From assembly GCA_937916515.1 (NCBI GenBank), contig CALFSX010000081.1:1-45018 (forward strand): DNA of 45,018 nt, in the 5' to 3' direction. A program made the position numbers and the translations under genes. Positions within the stretch are counted from its first letter, which is position 1. Every line of letters starts with the position of its first letter. Of this stretch, positions 8,229-17,294 are shown piece after piece. This stretch comes from an uncultured Planctomycetaceae bacterium. Its GTDB lineage: Bacteria; Planctomycetota; Planctomycetia; Planctomycetales; Planctomycetaceae. The notes below the pieces were generated by a model. It was not told the DNA's origin. It did not search any database and was given only the letters and a program-made list of their open reading frames with translations.

Positions 8229-9347
8229 GTGACAAAGTTTTCCTTTCATCTGGATGCGACCGACAAAACGACATCCGCTCGAGCGGGCCGTTGGGAGACT
8301 CCGCACGGTGTCGTGGATACTCCCGCGTTTATGCCCGTCGGTACATTGGCGACCGTGAAGGGGTTGTTGCCGGAACAGATTCGTTCAACGGGCGCCCAAA
8401 TGGTGCTTTCGAACACGTATCATTTGGCGTTGCGGCCAGGTTCGGATGTGGTTCGTGATCTGGGTGGACTGCACCGTTTTATGGACTGGGACGGCCCCAT
8501 TTTGACCGACAGTGGCGGTTTTCAGGTGTTTAGCTTGTCCAAAATGCGAAAAATTACTGACGAAAAAGCCGTTTTTCGTTCTCACATAGACGGCAGCCTG
8601 CTGGAACTTTCGCCGGAAAAGGCAGTGCAGATTCAGGAGGATCTGGGGGCCGACTGCATTATGTGTCTGGACGAGTGTCCTCCAGCGGATGACGTTCGAG
8701 AAAAGATTCAGGCCGCCGTGGATCGCACCACGTTGTGGGCAAAACGCTGTCGAGACGCTCAGAAACGCGACGATCAGGCTTTGTTTGGCATTGTTCAGGG
8801 TGGCGTGACGGAGGAAATGCGGACACGATCGGCTCAGGCGCTGCTGCCGATTGATTTTCCGGGATATGCGGTGGGTGGGCTAAGTGTGGGCGAAGCGCCG
8901 TCCGACATGTATCGCACTCTGGATTTCACCGTGCCGCAGCTTCCGGTTGAAAAACCGCGATATTTAATGGGAGTGGGGCGTCCGGAAGACATTCTGGAGG
9001 CTGTTTGTCGCGGAGTAGACCTGTTTGACTGCGTGATGCCCACTCGAAATGGGCGAAATGCGATGGCATTTACCAGTACGGGGCCGGTTCGGTTAAGAAA
9101 TGCAGTTCATCAAAAGGACGAGCGTCCTTTGGATGCGGAATGCGATTGCACGGCCTGTACACGGTTTTCCAGAGCTTATTTGCGGCATCTGTTTGTGGCG
9201 AAGGAGATGTTGGGAGGCATTTTGGTGTCGCTGCACAACGTCGCATTTTACCAGAAGCTGGTCAGAAACCTCCGAATTGCAGTAAACAACGGCACAGTGG
9301 CGGAGTTCCGGGCTAATCAGCTTGCTCGCTGGCAGGGACAGCTTTAG
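8229..9347 (+). CDS. tgt: Queuine tRNA-ribosyltransferase (tRNA-guanine transglycosylase)
   Basis: A 372-aa TIM-barrel enzyme, normal family length. It exchanges guanine 34 of GUN-anticodon tRNAs for preQ1 during queuosine synthesis in the cytoplasm. Key residues are visible: the [12 protein letters not shown] substrate loop with Asp94, the MCLDECPP loop with Asp148, the nucleophile region [14 protein letters not shown] with Asp267, and the zinc ligands Cys305, Cys307, Cys310 and His336 at the family spacing. The start is GTG at 8229. yajC and secDF follow, the classic tgt-yajC-secD-secF order found across bacteria. No preQ1 riboswitch was recognised in the 216-bp leader. Confidence 0.97.
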   Translation: MTKFSFHLDATDKTTSARAGRWETPHGVVDTPAFMPVGTLATVKGLLPEQIRSTGAQMVLSNTYHLALRPGSDVVRDLGGLHRFMDWDGPILTDSGGFQVFSLSKMRKITDEKAVFRSHIDGSLLELSPEKAVQIQEDLGADCIMCLDECPPADDVREKIQAAVDRTTLWAKRCRDAQKRDDQALFGIVQGGVTEEMRTRSAQALLPIDFPGYAVGGLSVGEAPSDMYRTLDFTVPQLPVEKPRYLMGVGRPEDILEAVCRGVDLFDCVMPTRNGRNAMAFTSTGPVRLRNAVHQKDERPLDAECDCTACTRFSRAYLRHLFVAKEMLGGILVSLHNVAFYQKLVRNLRIAVNNGTVAEFRANQLARWQGQL

Positions 9348-9459
9348 TATACCGCGTTTTTCCGGAAGTCGGTGTTTGGACAGAAGATCCGTCCAGGCAC
9401 AGGCCAACCGTCTTTGTTTTGATCGCCGATATCGGCCAACTTCAGCGTGGTGCAACTTA

Positions 9460-9861
9460 GTGAATATCTTAGGGCTGAAATTAAGTGCGGCAAAACTTCT
9501 GACGTTAGCTCAGAATGGGATCGCAGTTCCTGACGTTGGAGCTGAAGGTGCCGCTGCTGCGCCAGTGAATCCATTGGTTCAGTTTGCTCCCATGCTGATC
9601 ACCTTTGTGGTGATGTTTTACTTTATTGTAATGCGACCTCAAAATCGTGAGCAGCGAAAGCGTGCGGAGCTGTTAAGTGCTCTAAAGAAGAATGACAAAG
9701 TTGTGACGATTGGCGGCATCATTGGGACCATCGTGGATATTTCCGGCGATGGTTCGCGAATGACGCTAAAAGTAGATGACGGTACCCGAATCAAGTTTAT
9801 TCGAAGCAGCATTCAGGGACCATACGACGAAAAATCAGAGGCCGAATCAACCGGCAGTTAA
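9460..9861 (+). CDS. yajC: Preprotein translocase subunit YajC
   Basis: About 133 aa. One membrane helix (residues near 45-60) is followed at once by the family signature RPQNREQRKR and a cytoplasmic domain containing KKNDKVVTIGGIIGTIVDI. YajC associates with SecDF and the SecYEG translocon. The open frame runs back into tgt; the GTG at 9460 is my best start, since it gives a normal YajC length and removes an Arg-rich, non-YajC segment. A clear Shine-Dalgarno sequence is lacking, so the start is uncertain. A 20-residue Ala/Pro-rich stretch precedes the helix. Its place between tgt and secDF confirms the identity. Confidence 0.93.
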   Translation: MNILGLKLSAAKLLTLAQNGIAVPDVGAEGAAAAPVNPLVQFAPMLITFVVMFYFIVMRPQNREQRKRAELLSALKKNDKVVTIGGIIGTIVDISGDGSRMTLKVDDGTRIKFIRSSIQGPYDEKSEAESTGS

Positions 9862-9977
9862 TTGAGACAAATCTTTCACCAGTTGCGGCGACCTTGCAGA
9901 AGCGGGTCGTACCAACGCGTTTCCGTTTTTCAGTCGTCACGAAGACGCCTGCTTGAACTGATCAGGAATTATCACTG

Positions 9978-12900
9978 ATGTTGAATATGCTCACAGGAGT
10001 ATTGACGCTCGCGATTCAGGATGGCGGCGTCGCGGCTGGTGCTGCGGAAACTGCAGCTGAAGCGTCTGCCCAGGCTGCGGAGCTAGTGCCCGCGGTTGCT
10101 GAATCAGCAAACATTGGCGGTGGCACAGCTTTTGCCATTTTCGTGTTTGGCTTGATTGGATCGTTTGTTCTGGGTGCGTTTCTTGCCAAGGCAATGAAGC
10201 TGACCGACTGGGGTTTCCGATTCGGCGTTTGCCTTGCAGCATTGGCGATCGGCCTGTTGCCGTTTCTTGTTCGCATGATGAACGGCGAAACACTGGGCGA
10301 AGGTATTCGTCTGGGTATCGACCTTGCCGGCGGAACGAACATGGTGTTCCAGGTGGAGGAAGAAGAAGGCAAAGAGCTTAACGACGAAATTATGGACAAG
10401 ATGGTGACAGCCGTCGCCAAGCGTATTAACCCCACAGGAACGTCGGAAATTACCGTTCGTCAGGTGGGACGCGATCGTCTGGAAGTTATTGTTCCAGGTG
10501 AAGATCCTCAAACAGTTAACGAAATCAAACGCAGCATTACCAAGCTGGGTAGCCTGGAATTCTTCATCACCGTCAATCAGCAGGTTGATGATCCGGTTAT
10601 GGTGCGAGACGCCCTGCAGATGTCCAGCGATTCCAAGCAGTTGGTGAGAACGCTGCCGGATGGATCGACGGAAGTTTATGCAATGTGGCTTCCCGCCTAT
10701 GAAAAAGGCGAAGATCAGACACCGCAGTTTCTGAATCGTAGCGATGTTGTTCGACGTGAAGTTGAGAAGTTCCGAGAAGTGAACGGCGTCAAAGAACGCT
10801 ATAAGACGGAAGAATACCTTGTGCTGGTTGACCCTGTCGAACAGCAGGTAAGTGGCAAGTACTTGAAGAATGCTTCGTGGGGGGTTGATTCACAGTCTGG
10901 TGGCCAGGTTGTGAACTTCCGCTTTGATACTCGAGGGGCGTTTCTGTTCAGCCGCTTGACAAGTCGCTTCCAGCCTCAGTCTGGCAAGCCGAAACGTGGC
11001 TTGGGGATTGTGCTGGACCGCAAGTTGTACAGTGCTCCCGACATCAACGATGTCATCAGCGACAATGGCCAGATCAGCGGTAACTTCACGAATGATGAAG
11101 TGCGAGAACTAGCTGGCGTGTTGAACGCCGGTGCCCTGGAAGTGCCGATCAACCGTAAGCCACTTAGTGAAGCAACCGTTGACCCGACATTGGGTGAGGA
11201 CGTCCGCAAAAAGGGTGTTCAGGCTATCATGTTCGCCGCCGGATGCGTGGTGCTGTTTATGTTGGTCTACTATCGGTTTGCCGGTGTTGTTGCCGTGTTG
11301 TGCCTGTTACTGAACATTGTGTTGGTTCTAACCATCATGATGGGTATCAATGCGACCTTCACGTTGCCTGGTCTGGCCGGTTTGGTGTTAACCATCGGTA
11401 TGGCGGTCGACGCCAACGTTTTGATCTTCGAACGTATGCGAGAAGAAGTGAATCGTGGTTCGAGCTTGCGTGTCGCCATTCAAAACGGATTTGGCAAAGC
11501 GTTTTCAACAATTATCGATGCCAACGTAACGACTTTGATCACAGCCATCATTCTGTACATGATTGGTACTGACCAGGTGAAAGGCTTCGCCGTTTCTCTG
11601 TTTATCGGTATCGTGATGAGCATGTTTACCGCCCTGTATGTTGGTCGTTTGATTTTCGACGTGGCGGAGAAAAAACGCTGGATCAGCAACCTGAGCATGA
11701 TGAGCATTGTTGGAAATACCAACATTGACTTCCTCGCTAAGCGAGCAATCTGCGGCATGTTGTCACTGGCACTGATTGTTGGTGGATTACTGGCCTTTGC
11801 TTCTCGCGGAGAAAATAACTACGACATCGACTTCACTGGTGGCACGATGGTGACATTCCAGTTGGAGCAGGCTGCGGAAACTGAAGCTGTTCAGGCAGCT
11901 TTGCAAACTCAGTTTAAGGACAACTTTACCGTTGAGCGACTGACGCTTGCAGGTGAAGACACAACCGGCGGCAGCAAGCACTTCCGACTGCGAACCACAG
12001 AAACGGACAACGCCGAAAACGCGGGTGAAGCGACTTCTGCGGAAGACCGCGTTCGACTGGCCGTGTTCGAATCATTCAAAGGTCAGTCAGATATGAAACT
12101 ACTGATGGTCTCTATGGACTATTCAGAAGTGGAACCCTTCCTGATTGAAGTTGGCGATGAATCGGCTGAAGCGTTGCAGTATCAACGATTTAGTGGCGGA
12201 CATAAGTCAACGATCAAGCTGTCGACAGAAGTTGCGGCAGGCACGATTTCGGACATGGTTGCCGATGCGATCCGTGGAATTTCTGTGGCCGATGGGTCGA
12301 AGTACCCAGAACCAGAAGCCTTCTTTGAGGTTCAGGGGTTGAGCGGTTCTGGTAAGGAAGCTGTTGGTCAGGAAGTACAAAAGTTTGACGAAGTCCTTGT
12401 GCGATCAACTCCGGAATTGCCAAAAGAAGATCTGGAAGCGGCTTTGACAAGCATCAAGAGCCAGTTGGATTCCAGCCCGCTGTTTGACGAAGTGAACACT
12501 TTCGCAAGTGCCGTTGCCAGCGAAATGAAGACATCTGCCGTGTTGGCGATTGTGATCAGCCTGTTGGCGATCGTTGCCTATATTTGGTTCCGATTCCAGA
12601 AAATCACCTTCGGCCTGGCAGCTGTGGTGGCTCTGGTTCACGACGTACTTATTGTTCTGGGACTTATGGCACTTGCGTCGTACTTGAACGGAAACCCACT
12701 TGGGAACGCTTTGTTGCTGGGCGACTTCCGCATCAACCTGCCGATGGTTGCCGCGTTTCTGACAATTGTTGGTTACTCACTGAACGACACAATCGTCGTG
12801 TTTGACCGCATCAGAGAAGTCCGGGGCAAGAATCCCAACCTGACGGATGAGATCGTCAATACTTCGTTGAACCAGACTCTGTCACGAACGTTGTTGACTT

Positions 12901-13076
12901 CGTTAACGACATTTCTGGTGGTCATCATTCTGTATGTGTTTGGTGGCGAAGGTATTCACGGTTTTGCATTCTGTCTGACACTGGGCGTAATTGTCGGTAC
13001 CTACAGCTCGATTTATGTGGCCAGCCCGGTTCTGGTTTGGTTGATGAATCGTGATGCTAAGGCTGGCAAAAGCTAG
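9978..13076 (+). CDS. secDF: Fused protein translocase SecD-SecF
   Basis: A 1032-aa proton-driven membrane protein that pulls exported proteins across after SecA. SecD part: LGIDLAGGT near residues 112-120 and the transmembrane motif VDANVLIFERMREE near 476-490. SecF part: YDIDFTGGT near 614-622 and LNDTIVVFDRIREV near 933-946. Fused SecDF occurs in planctomycetes and Firmicutes. Two oddities: an extra Ala/Glu-rich N-terminus with additional hydrophobic segments (residues 1-100) before the SecD signature, and a SecF periplasmic region of roughly 215-235 residues (about 640-855), where about 100-120 is usual. It follows yajC by 116 bp and is closed by a hairpin at 13164. Confidence 0.96.
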   Translation: MLNMLTGVLTLAIQDGGVAAGAAETAAEASAQAAELVPAVAESANIGGGTAFAIFVFGLIGSFVLGAFLAKAMKLTDWGFRFGVCLAALAIGLLPFLVRMMNGETLGEGIRLGIDLAGGTNMVFQVEEEEGKELNDEIMDKMVTAVAKRINPTGTSEITVRQVGRDRLEVIVPGEDPQTVNEIKRSITKLGSLEFFITVNQQVDDPVMVRDALQMSSDSKQLVRTLPDGSTEVYAMWLPAYEKGEDQTPQFLNRSDVVRREVEKFREVNGVKERYKTEEYLVLVDPVEQQVSGKYLKNASWGVDSQSGGQVVNFRFDTRGAFLFSRLTSRFQPQSGKPKRGLGIVLDRKLYSAPDINDVISDNGQISGNFTNDEVRELAGVLNAGALEVPINRKPLSEATVDPTLGEDVRKKGVQAIMFAAGCVVLFMLVYYRFAGVVAVLCLLLNIVLVLTIMMGINATFTLPGLAGLVLTIGMAVDANVLIFERMREEVNRGSSLRVAIQNGFGKAFSTIIDANVTTLITAIILYMIGTDQVKGFAVSLFIGIVMSMFTALYVGRLIFDVAEKKRWISNLSMMSIVGNTNIDFLAKRAICGMLSLALIVGGLLAFASRGENNYDIDFTGGTMVTFQLEQAAETEAVQAALQTQFKDNFTVERLTLAGEDTTGGSKHFRLRTTETDNAENAGEATSAEDRVRLAVFESFKGQSDMKLLMVSMDYSEVEPFLIEVGDESAEALQYQRFSGGHKSTIKLSTEVAAGTISDMVADAIRGISVADGSKYPEPEAFFEVQGLSGSGKEAVGQEVQKFDEVLVRSTPELPKEDLEAALTSIKSQLDSSPLFDEVNTFASAVASEMKTSAVLAIVISLLAIVAYIWFRFQKITFGLAAVVALVHDVLIVLGLMALASYLNGNPLGNALLLGDFRINLPMVAAFLTIVGYSLNDTIVVFDRIREVRGKNPNLTDEIVNTSLNQTLSRTLLTSLTTFLVVIILYVFGGEGIHGFAFCLTLGVIVGTYSSIYVASPVLVWLMNRDAKAGKS

Positions 13077-13378
13077 TCAGTCCTGAACGTTTCTCTTTTC
13101 AAATCGTGCAGAAGCCGGGATGGTCATAGTCAGCATACCTGGACGATTGCTGAAACAGTTCTATTGCCCTTGAAGTTGGTCTAAGACTGACTTCAGGGGC
13201 AAACTTGTAGAACTGCGACAAAGATCTACACCCATGCTGTCCGCCAGTCGCTGACAGCAGGGTGGTTTAAGTTGCGAAGTGTTACGTTGCTGAACAGCAC
13301 GTTTCATCTAAATTCATGCGTCAGCAGCGAACAGCTGAAGCAACGTTTGTCTTTTCTTGTCGTCGGAAGTGTTGAGTA
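13077..13378. other. Intergenic region between secDF and speA
   Basis: The first half holds the secDF terminator hairpin (13164-13202). The second half, just before speA, is AT-rich and presumably carries its promoter, but no confident -35/-10 pair, riboswitch or strong Shine-Dalgarno sequence was recognised. Confidence 0.4.
13164..13202 (+). terminator. Hairpin terminator after secDF
   Basis: The arms 13164-13181 and 13185-13202 pair over 18 positions around a 3-nt loop (TAA), with three G-U wobbles in RNA. It lies about 90 bases after the secDF stop. There is no long U tract after it, so it may act as a processing or stability hairpin rather than a classic intrinsic terminator. Confidence 0.6.
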
Positions 13379-15304
13379 ATGATTGATTCAGGCCCTAGTA
13401 AGTGGAGCTCAACTGACGCGACTGAGCTGTATGAAGTTTCTCGCTGGGGGAATGGATACTTTTCTGTCAGCGCCGGTGGCAATGTTCTGGTTCATCCGGA
13501 TCGAAACCCGGATCGATCGATCGATCTGAAAGAGCTGGTGGATCGTCTGCAGCTGCGCGGGTTGGACGTGCCGGTTCTGCTGCGATTTAACGGCATTATC
13601 AAAGACCGCTTGAAGGTGCTTCACGACGCGTTTAGTACGGCGATTAAGGATCATGATTACAAAGGCAAATACGCCTGCGTGTATCCGATCAAAGTGAATC
13701 AACAGCGTCAGGTTGTTGAAAAGGTGGTTGAGTTCGGTCGTGAATTTGGCTTTGGCCTGGAAGCTGGCAGCAAGCCGGAATTGCTGGCTGTTGTGGCCAT
13801 GACAGAGCCGTCAACTCCCATCATTTGCAACGGGTTTAAGGACGCTGAGTTCATTGAAATGGCGTTGCTTGCTCAGAAGGTTGGCCGCCATGTAATTCCG
13901 GTTGTTGAAAAATACACGGAACTGAAACTGGTTCTGGACTATGCCGAAAAGATCGGTGTTCGACCGGCGATTGGTATGCGAGTAAAATTGGCAGCACGTG
14001 GTGCCGGCCGATGGCAATCTTCCGGTGGCTACCGATCCAAGTTCGGCTTGCGTGTGAATGAAATTCTAACGGCGTTGGAAGAACTGAAGTCGCGTGGCAT
14101 GGAAGACTGCTTCCAGCTGCTGCATTTCCATCTGGGTAGTCAGATTACCAATATTCGTCAGGTGAAGTCCGCTTTAAACGAATCGTCACGGATCTATGCG
14201 GACCTGGTGAAGCGTGGAGCGGGTTTGAAATACCTTGACGTTGGCGGCGGATTGGGAGTCGACTATGACGGCTCGCAGACGAACTTTGAATCCAGCATGA
14301 ACTACACGATTGAAGAGTACGCTCGCGACGTGGTTTATCATGTGCAGACTGTCTGCGATGATGCTGGTGTTGCGCACCCAAACATCATTTCGGAAAGTGG
14401 TCGAGCGGTTTCGGCATTTCATAGCGTGTTGCTGTTTGGTGTCCTGGGTGTTTCTCAACAGGGTAGCGAACTTACGCCTGACGAACTTCAGCCACCCGAA
14501 GATGCAGTGCAGTCGATTCTGGATCTGTTCCAGACTTACAACGTGTTGAATACACGTAACGCATTGGAAAGCTATCACGACGCACAGTTGGCAATTGACG
14601 ATGCCATGACCTTGTTCGCCACAGGGCACCTGTCTTTGGATCAGCGTTGTCTTGCGGAAAACCTATACTTTGCGATCTGTCATCGCATTTGGATTCTGAC
14701 CGAAACAATGGACTTCATTCCGGAAGAGCTGGAAAAGCTCGACCGCATGTTGTCTGATAATTACTTCTGCAACTTTTCGTTGTTCCAGTCGATTCCGGAC
14801 TCGTGGGCAATTAAGCAGCTGTTTCCCGTCATGCCGATTCATCGGTTGAATGAAGAGCCCAAACGCCATGCCGTACTAAGCGATATTACCTGCGATTCCG
14901 ACGGAAAGATTGATCAGTTTATCGATCGTCGCGATGTGAAACGCACATTGCTGCTGCACGAATACGACGGTTCACCATATTGTCTGGGGACGTTTCTTGT
15001 GGGAGCATACCAGGAAATTCTGGGTGACCTTCACAACCTGTTCGGCGACACAAACACGGTCCACGTGGATTTGTCTGACACCGGTGAAGTCGTATTGGAC
15101 GCGATCCTGAAGGGCGAAACCGTTGGAGAAGTGCTGGACTACGTTCAATACGACGGCAAAGATCTTATCCACCGTCTGCAGGTAACAGTGGAAGATGCGG
15201 TTCGTGAAAACCGTATCACGCACGCAGAAGCTGGCCAGTTTGTTCGCTTCTATGAAGAAGCACTTAACGGGTACACGTACCTGGAAGAACCTTCTTCCAG
15301 GTGA
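13379..15304 (+). CDS. speA: Biosynthetic arginine decarboxylase
   Basis: A 641-aa PLP enzyme of fold type III (alanine-racemase-like), normal length for biosynthetic SpeA. It converts arginine to agmatine for polyamine synthesis. The PLP lysine is Lys105 in ACVYPIKVNQQRQVV. Further family segments are LEAGSKPELL, HFHLGSQI, YLDVGGGLGVDYDG and SESGRA. The ATG at 13379 gives the usual N-terminal SRWGNGYFSV segment. It stands alone between secDF and the convergent phytase-like gene; agmatine-processing genes are not in the window. A perfect 11-bp hairpin overlaps its last codons and stop. Confidence 0.97.
   Translation: MIDSGPSKWSSTDATELYEVSRWGNGYFSVSAGGNVLVHPDRNPDRSIDLKELVDRLQLRGLDVPVLLRFNGIIKDRLKVLHDAFSTAIKDHDYKGKYACVYPIKVNQQRQVVEKVVEFGREFGFGLEAGSKPELLAVVAMTEPSTPIICNGFKDAEFIEMALLAQKVGRHVIPVVEKYTELKLVLDYAEKIGVRPAIGMRVKLAARGAGRWQSSGGYRSKFGLRVNEILTALEELKSRGMEDCFQLLHFHLGSQITNIRQVKSALNESSRIYADLVKRGAGLKYLDVGGGLGVDYDGSQTNFESSMNYTIEEYARDVVYHVQTVCDDAGVAHPNIISESGRAVSAFHSVLLFGVLGVSQQGSELTPDELQPPEDAVQSILDLFQTYNVLNTRNALESYHDAQLAIDDAMTLFATGHLSLDQRCLAENLYFAICHRIWILTETMDFIPEELEKLDRMLSDNYFCNFSLFQSIPDSWAIKQLFPVMPIHRLNEEPKRHAVLSDITCDSDGKIDQFIDRRDVKRTLLLHEYDGSPYCLGTFLVGAYQEILGDLHNLFGDTNTVHVDLSDTGEVVLDAILKGETVGEVLDYVQYDGKDLIHRLQVTVEDAVRENRITHAEAGQFVRFYEEALNGYTYLEEPSSR
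15279..15302 (+). terminator. Hairpin overlapping the speA stop codon
   Basis: A perfect inverted repeat, ACCTGGAAGAA-CC-TTCTTCCAGGT, spans the last seven codons of speA and the first base of its TGA (15302-15304). A short T4 run follows a few bases on. It could be an intrinsic terminator embedded in the coding end, or a stop-proximal hairpin affecting termination or mRNA decay. Confidence 0.5.
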
Positions 15305-15448
15305 TTTTGCTGTCTCTTGTCTACCCGACAGATTCAGGTGGCTTGCGGTGGGCGATACGAACACTCCAGCCAGTGACGTCTAAGTGCAATTTGCGTTTTG
15401 TTGTGGGCGAACTTGATCGCCTCTTGCACTAAGGATGTGCCTCTATGG

Positions 15449-15479
15449 TTTGGAGTGTTTCGACTGGTCGAAGCTTTCT
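15449..15479. repeat. Dispersed palindromic repeat, copy B
   Basis: This segment matches 1674-1704 at 28 of 30 positions, and similarity continues weakly for another eight bases. The central palindrome is TTCGAC-TG-GTCGAA. Like copy A it lies downstream of a plus-strand gene, 145 bases after the speA stop. Confidence 0.6.
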
Positions 15480-15620
15480 ATTTCTGGACGTTCATGAAAT
15501 GGAAAACCACGCATTTTGAAATGCTGCATTTGAATAAAGTGCGATGACAAGTGACCGTACTTCATAGATGCACGTCGCAAGGTGACCTTGTCTTCAGGTA
15601 AACGGCTCTGGCATAAATGA

Positions 15621-15651
15621 TTTAACCCGTGGCTGTTGGCCACGGGTTAAA
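15621..15651. terminator. 13-bp perfect hairpin between convergent genes
   Basis: TTTAACCCGTGGC (15621-15633) and its exact reverse complement (15639-15651) flank a 5-nt loop, TGTTG. It lies between the ends of speA and the minus-strand phytase-like gene, 98 bases from the latter's stop, so it can form in both transcripts. No U tract follows on either strand, but position and strength suggest a bidirectional terminator. Confidence 0.6.
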
Positions 15652-15748
15652 CGTTTCGATTGGAATTGTCGGGCCGGAAGTTGTGGAAACTTCCGGGCCC
15701 AGCGGCTTGATGTTGCCCCGGCAAACACTGACGATTTGGGCAGAAGAG

Positions 15749-17026
15749 TTATCGAGCGGCGAAGTTTTTCTGGCCAGGAAGTGCGAATACGTAGATCAAA
15801 GACGGGGCTTCGGCTTCAAAGTCATTGTCGGAGGCCACCAATAGCGTTTGGCGTCCATCGCTTAACGTGTGTCCCAGTGTCAGCCCTTCCAGTTTTTCCG
15901 GAAGTTGCGCGACCGATAGCTTGAATTCTGGTGCAAGGAAGTCGATCAAGACCTGTTTGGCAACCGGTTTGATGGAAGGTGGCAGGGATCCGGCAGGAAG
16001 TTTTTCGATGTCCTGAACTTCGGTGGCGCCTTCCAGGTTGATCTTCATGATCTTCTTGAACTTCGCTTCAGCACCAGAGTAGTGATCGCGTTCAATGACC
16101 AGAAACTCATTGGGGCTGACCGCCAGGATTTCGTTCAGGCCGTTTTCTGATGCGTCCAGTTGATAGACGAATTCTTTAACGTCGCCGGTTGCGATATCTA
16201 CCTGAACGATCCGACAGTTCACTCCCACTGGAACGCCACCATCTTCGTTTCGTTCACCATCCTGCAACAGAACGTGCTGCATCACGCCGATCAGCGTTGA
16301 TTTGTCTGGTGAAATGGCCAGCCCTTCCATGCCCTTGTTCGAAGATCGCCCGGTGCTGTTGGTTTTGTTCTCTTCAGCTTTGGATTCACTTGGGTTTGCT
16401 ACACACAAGTGTTCTGGCAATTGAAAGCGTTTGACTTCTTTTCCGACTGATGTGAACTCAATCAACTGTGGACCGTATTCGTCGGAAACGAAGAAGTTTC
16501 CATTGTCAGAAAAACGAAATCCTTCAGGGTCCAGACGAACAGCACATGATTTTGTCGGTTCAATGGCTGATGAACTGCCCGTGAAAGGCCGTCCCTGTTC
16601 ATCGACAAGCATTACGGAATCAACCAGTTTAAGGTTGATTGGATGATCCGTGCCTGGGGTTACGTCAATGTCTAAAACCTGGTACCGGCATTGATAACCT
16701 GTGGCTCCGTCATCCGGGCCTCGGTCCGGCAACGCCACATAGCGATGTTCTTTGCCTGAGTATTCCAGGGCAGAAAATCCACCAAGTCGGTTGTGTGGTT
16801 CACCGTTTTCAAGTTTGTCAGACTGTCCGGAAACATCTGAGGCTGTCCCGGACAGCTCGCCGACACCGATAAGTTCAATGCGGTCGTTGGCCTTTGAGTC
16901 TTCGACTGGCAGTGCAAGCATTGCGGAGCAAACCAGTGCTCCCGTGAGCGTTCCTTTGCGTGAATTGCGACACGTTGAAAGCAGACGTCTTATCGAAGTG
17001 ATTAGGTTTTGAGAATTGAATGACAT
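15749..17026 (-). CDS. Exported esterase-like-phytase propeller protein
   Basis: A 425-aa protein starting at ATG 17026; the longer in-frame start at 17131 would cross the terminator of the preceding gene. An N-terminal signal sequence ends near residue 45 (VEDSKA-N). The mature part matches the 'esterase-like activity of phytase' family pattern: GFSALEY, VALPDRGPD, the DPEGFRFSDNGNFFVSDEYGP block, NKGMEGLAISPD, and a late EGLTLG-SDNDF segment. Acidic DPE/DE and EG motifs are probably calcium or metal ligands, as in phytase propellers. Such proteins are periplasmic or secreted; phosphoesterase activity on phytate is only a family-name inference. Its own promoter probably lies in the 108 bp after the terminator. 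Confidence 0.83.
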   Translation of the reverse strand: MSFNSQNLITSIRRLLSTCRNSRKGTLTGALVCSAMLALPVEDSKANDRIELIGVGELSGTASDVSGQSDKLENGEPHNRLGGFSALEYSGKEHRYVALPDRGPDDGATGYQCRYQVLDIDVTPGTDHPINLKLVDSVMLVDEQGRPFTGSSSAIEPTKSCAVRLDPEGFRFSDNGNFFVSDEYGPQLIEFTSVGKEVKRFQLPEHLCVANPSESKAEENKTNSTGRSSNKGMEGLAISPDKSTLIGVMQHVLLQDGERNEDGGVPVGVNCRIVQVDIATGDVKEFVYQLDASENGLNEILAVSPNEFLVIERDHYSGAEAKFKKIMKINLEGATEVQDIEKLPAGSLPPSIKPVAKQVLIDFLAPEFKLSVAQLPEKLEGLTLGHTLSDGRQTLLVASDNDFEAEAPSLIYVFALPGQKNFAAR

Positions 17027-17134
17027 AGTGTTTAGCCGTTCTGGGAATAAAGTAAGGATTGGGGATCTGACTATGGCGATGCCTGTGTGTTCTGCTGAAC
17101 CAACGTCAGCCAGATTCAGGGCAGTTGCCACGTG

Positions 17135-17183
17135 TAAAAAAACAGCGTGATACGTTTGATGCCATCAAACGAATATCACGCTG
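17135..17183 (-). terminator. Rho-independent terminator of the DUF1559 gene (copy 2)
   Basis: Arms of 19 bp at 17143-17161 and 17163-17183 form a long stem with a 2-nt bulge. On the minus strand it is followed by a run of T (the A-tract 17136-17142 on the plus strand). It lies 111 bases past the DUF1559 stop and just upstream of the next minus-strand gene, separating the two transcription units. Confidence 0.88.
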
Positions 17184-17294
17184 CTGTTCTGCAATTGCCT
17201 TTTCGTGGAAGGGAACCTGTGAGGTTCGCTTGTCTGCGTGCCTTGATGGCAGGCGTCGGTTATTTGCGAGTTCTTATGTCGCAGTTGGGAGGGA

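Larger units (their letters stand above)
15305..15748. other. Intergenic region between convergent speA and phytase-like gene
   Basis: A 444-bp spacer between two convergent genes. It holds palindromic repeat copy B (15449-15479) and a 13-bp perfect hairpin (15621-15651). The remaining sequence shows no coding potential that I trust. Confidence 0.5.
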
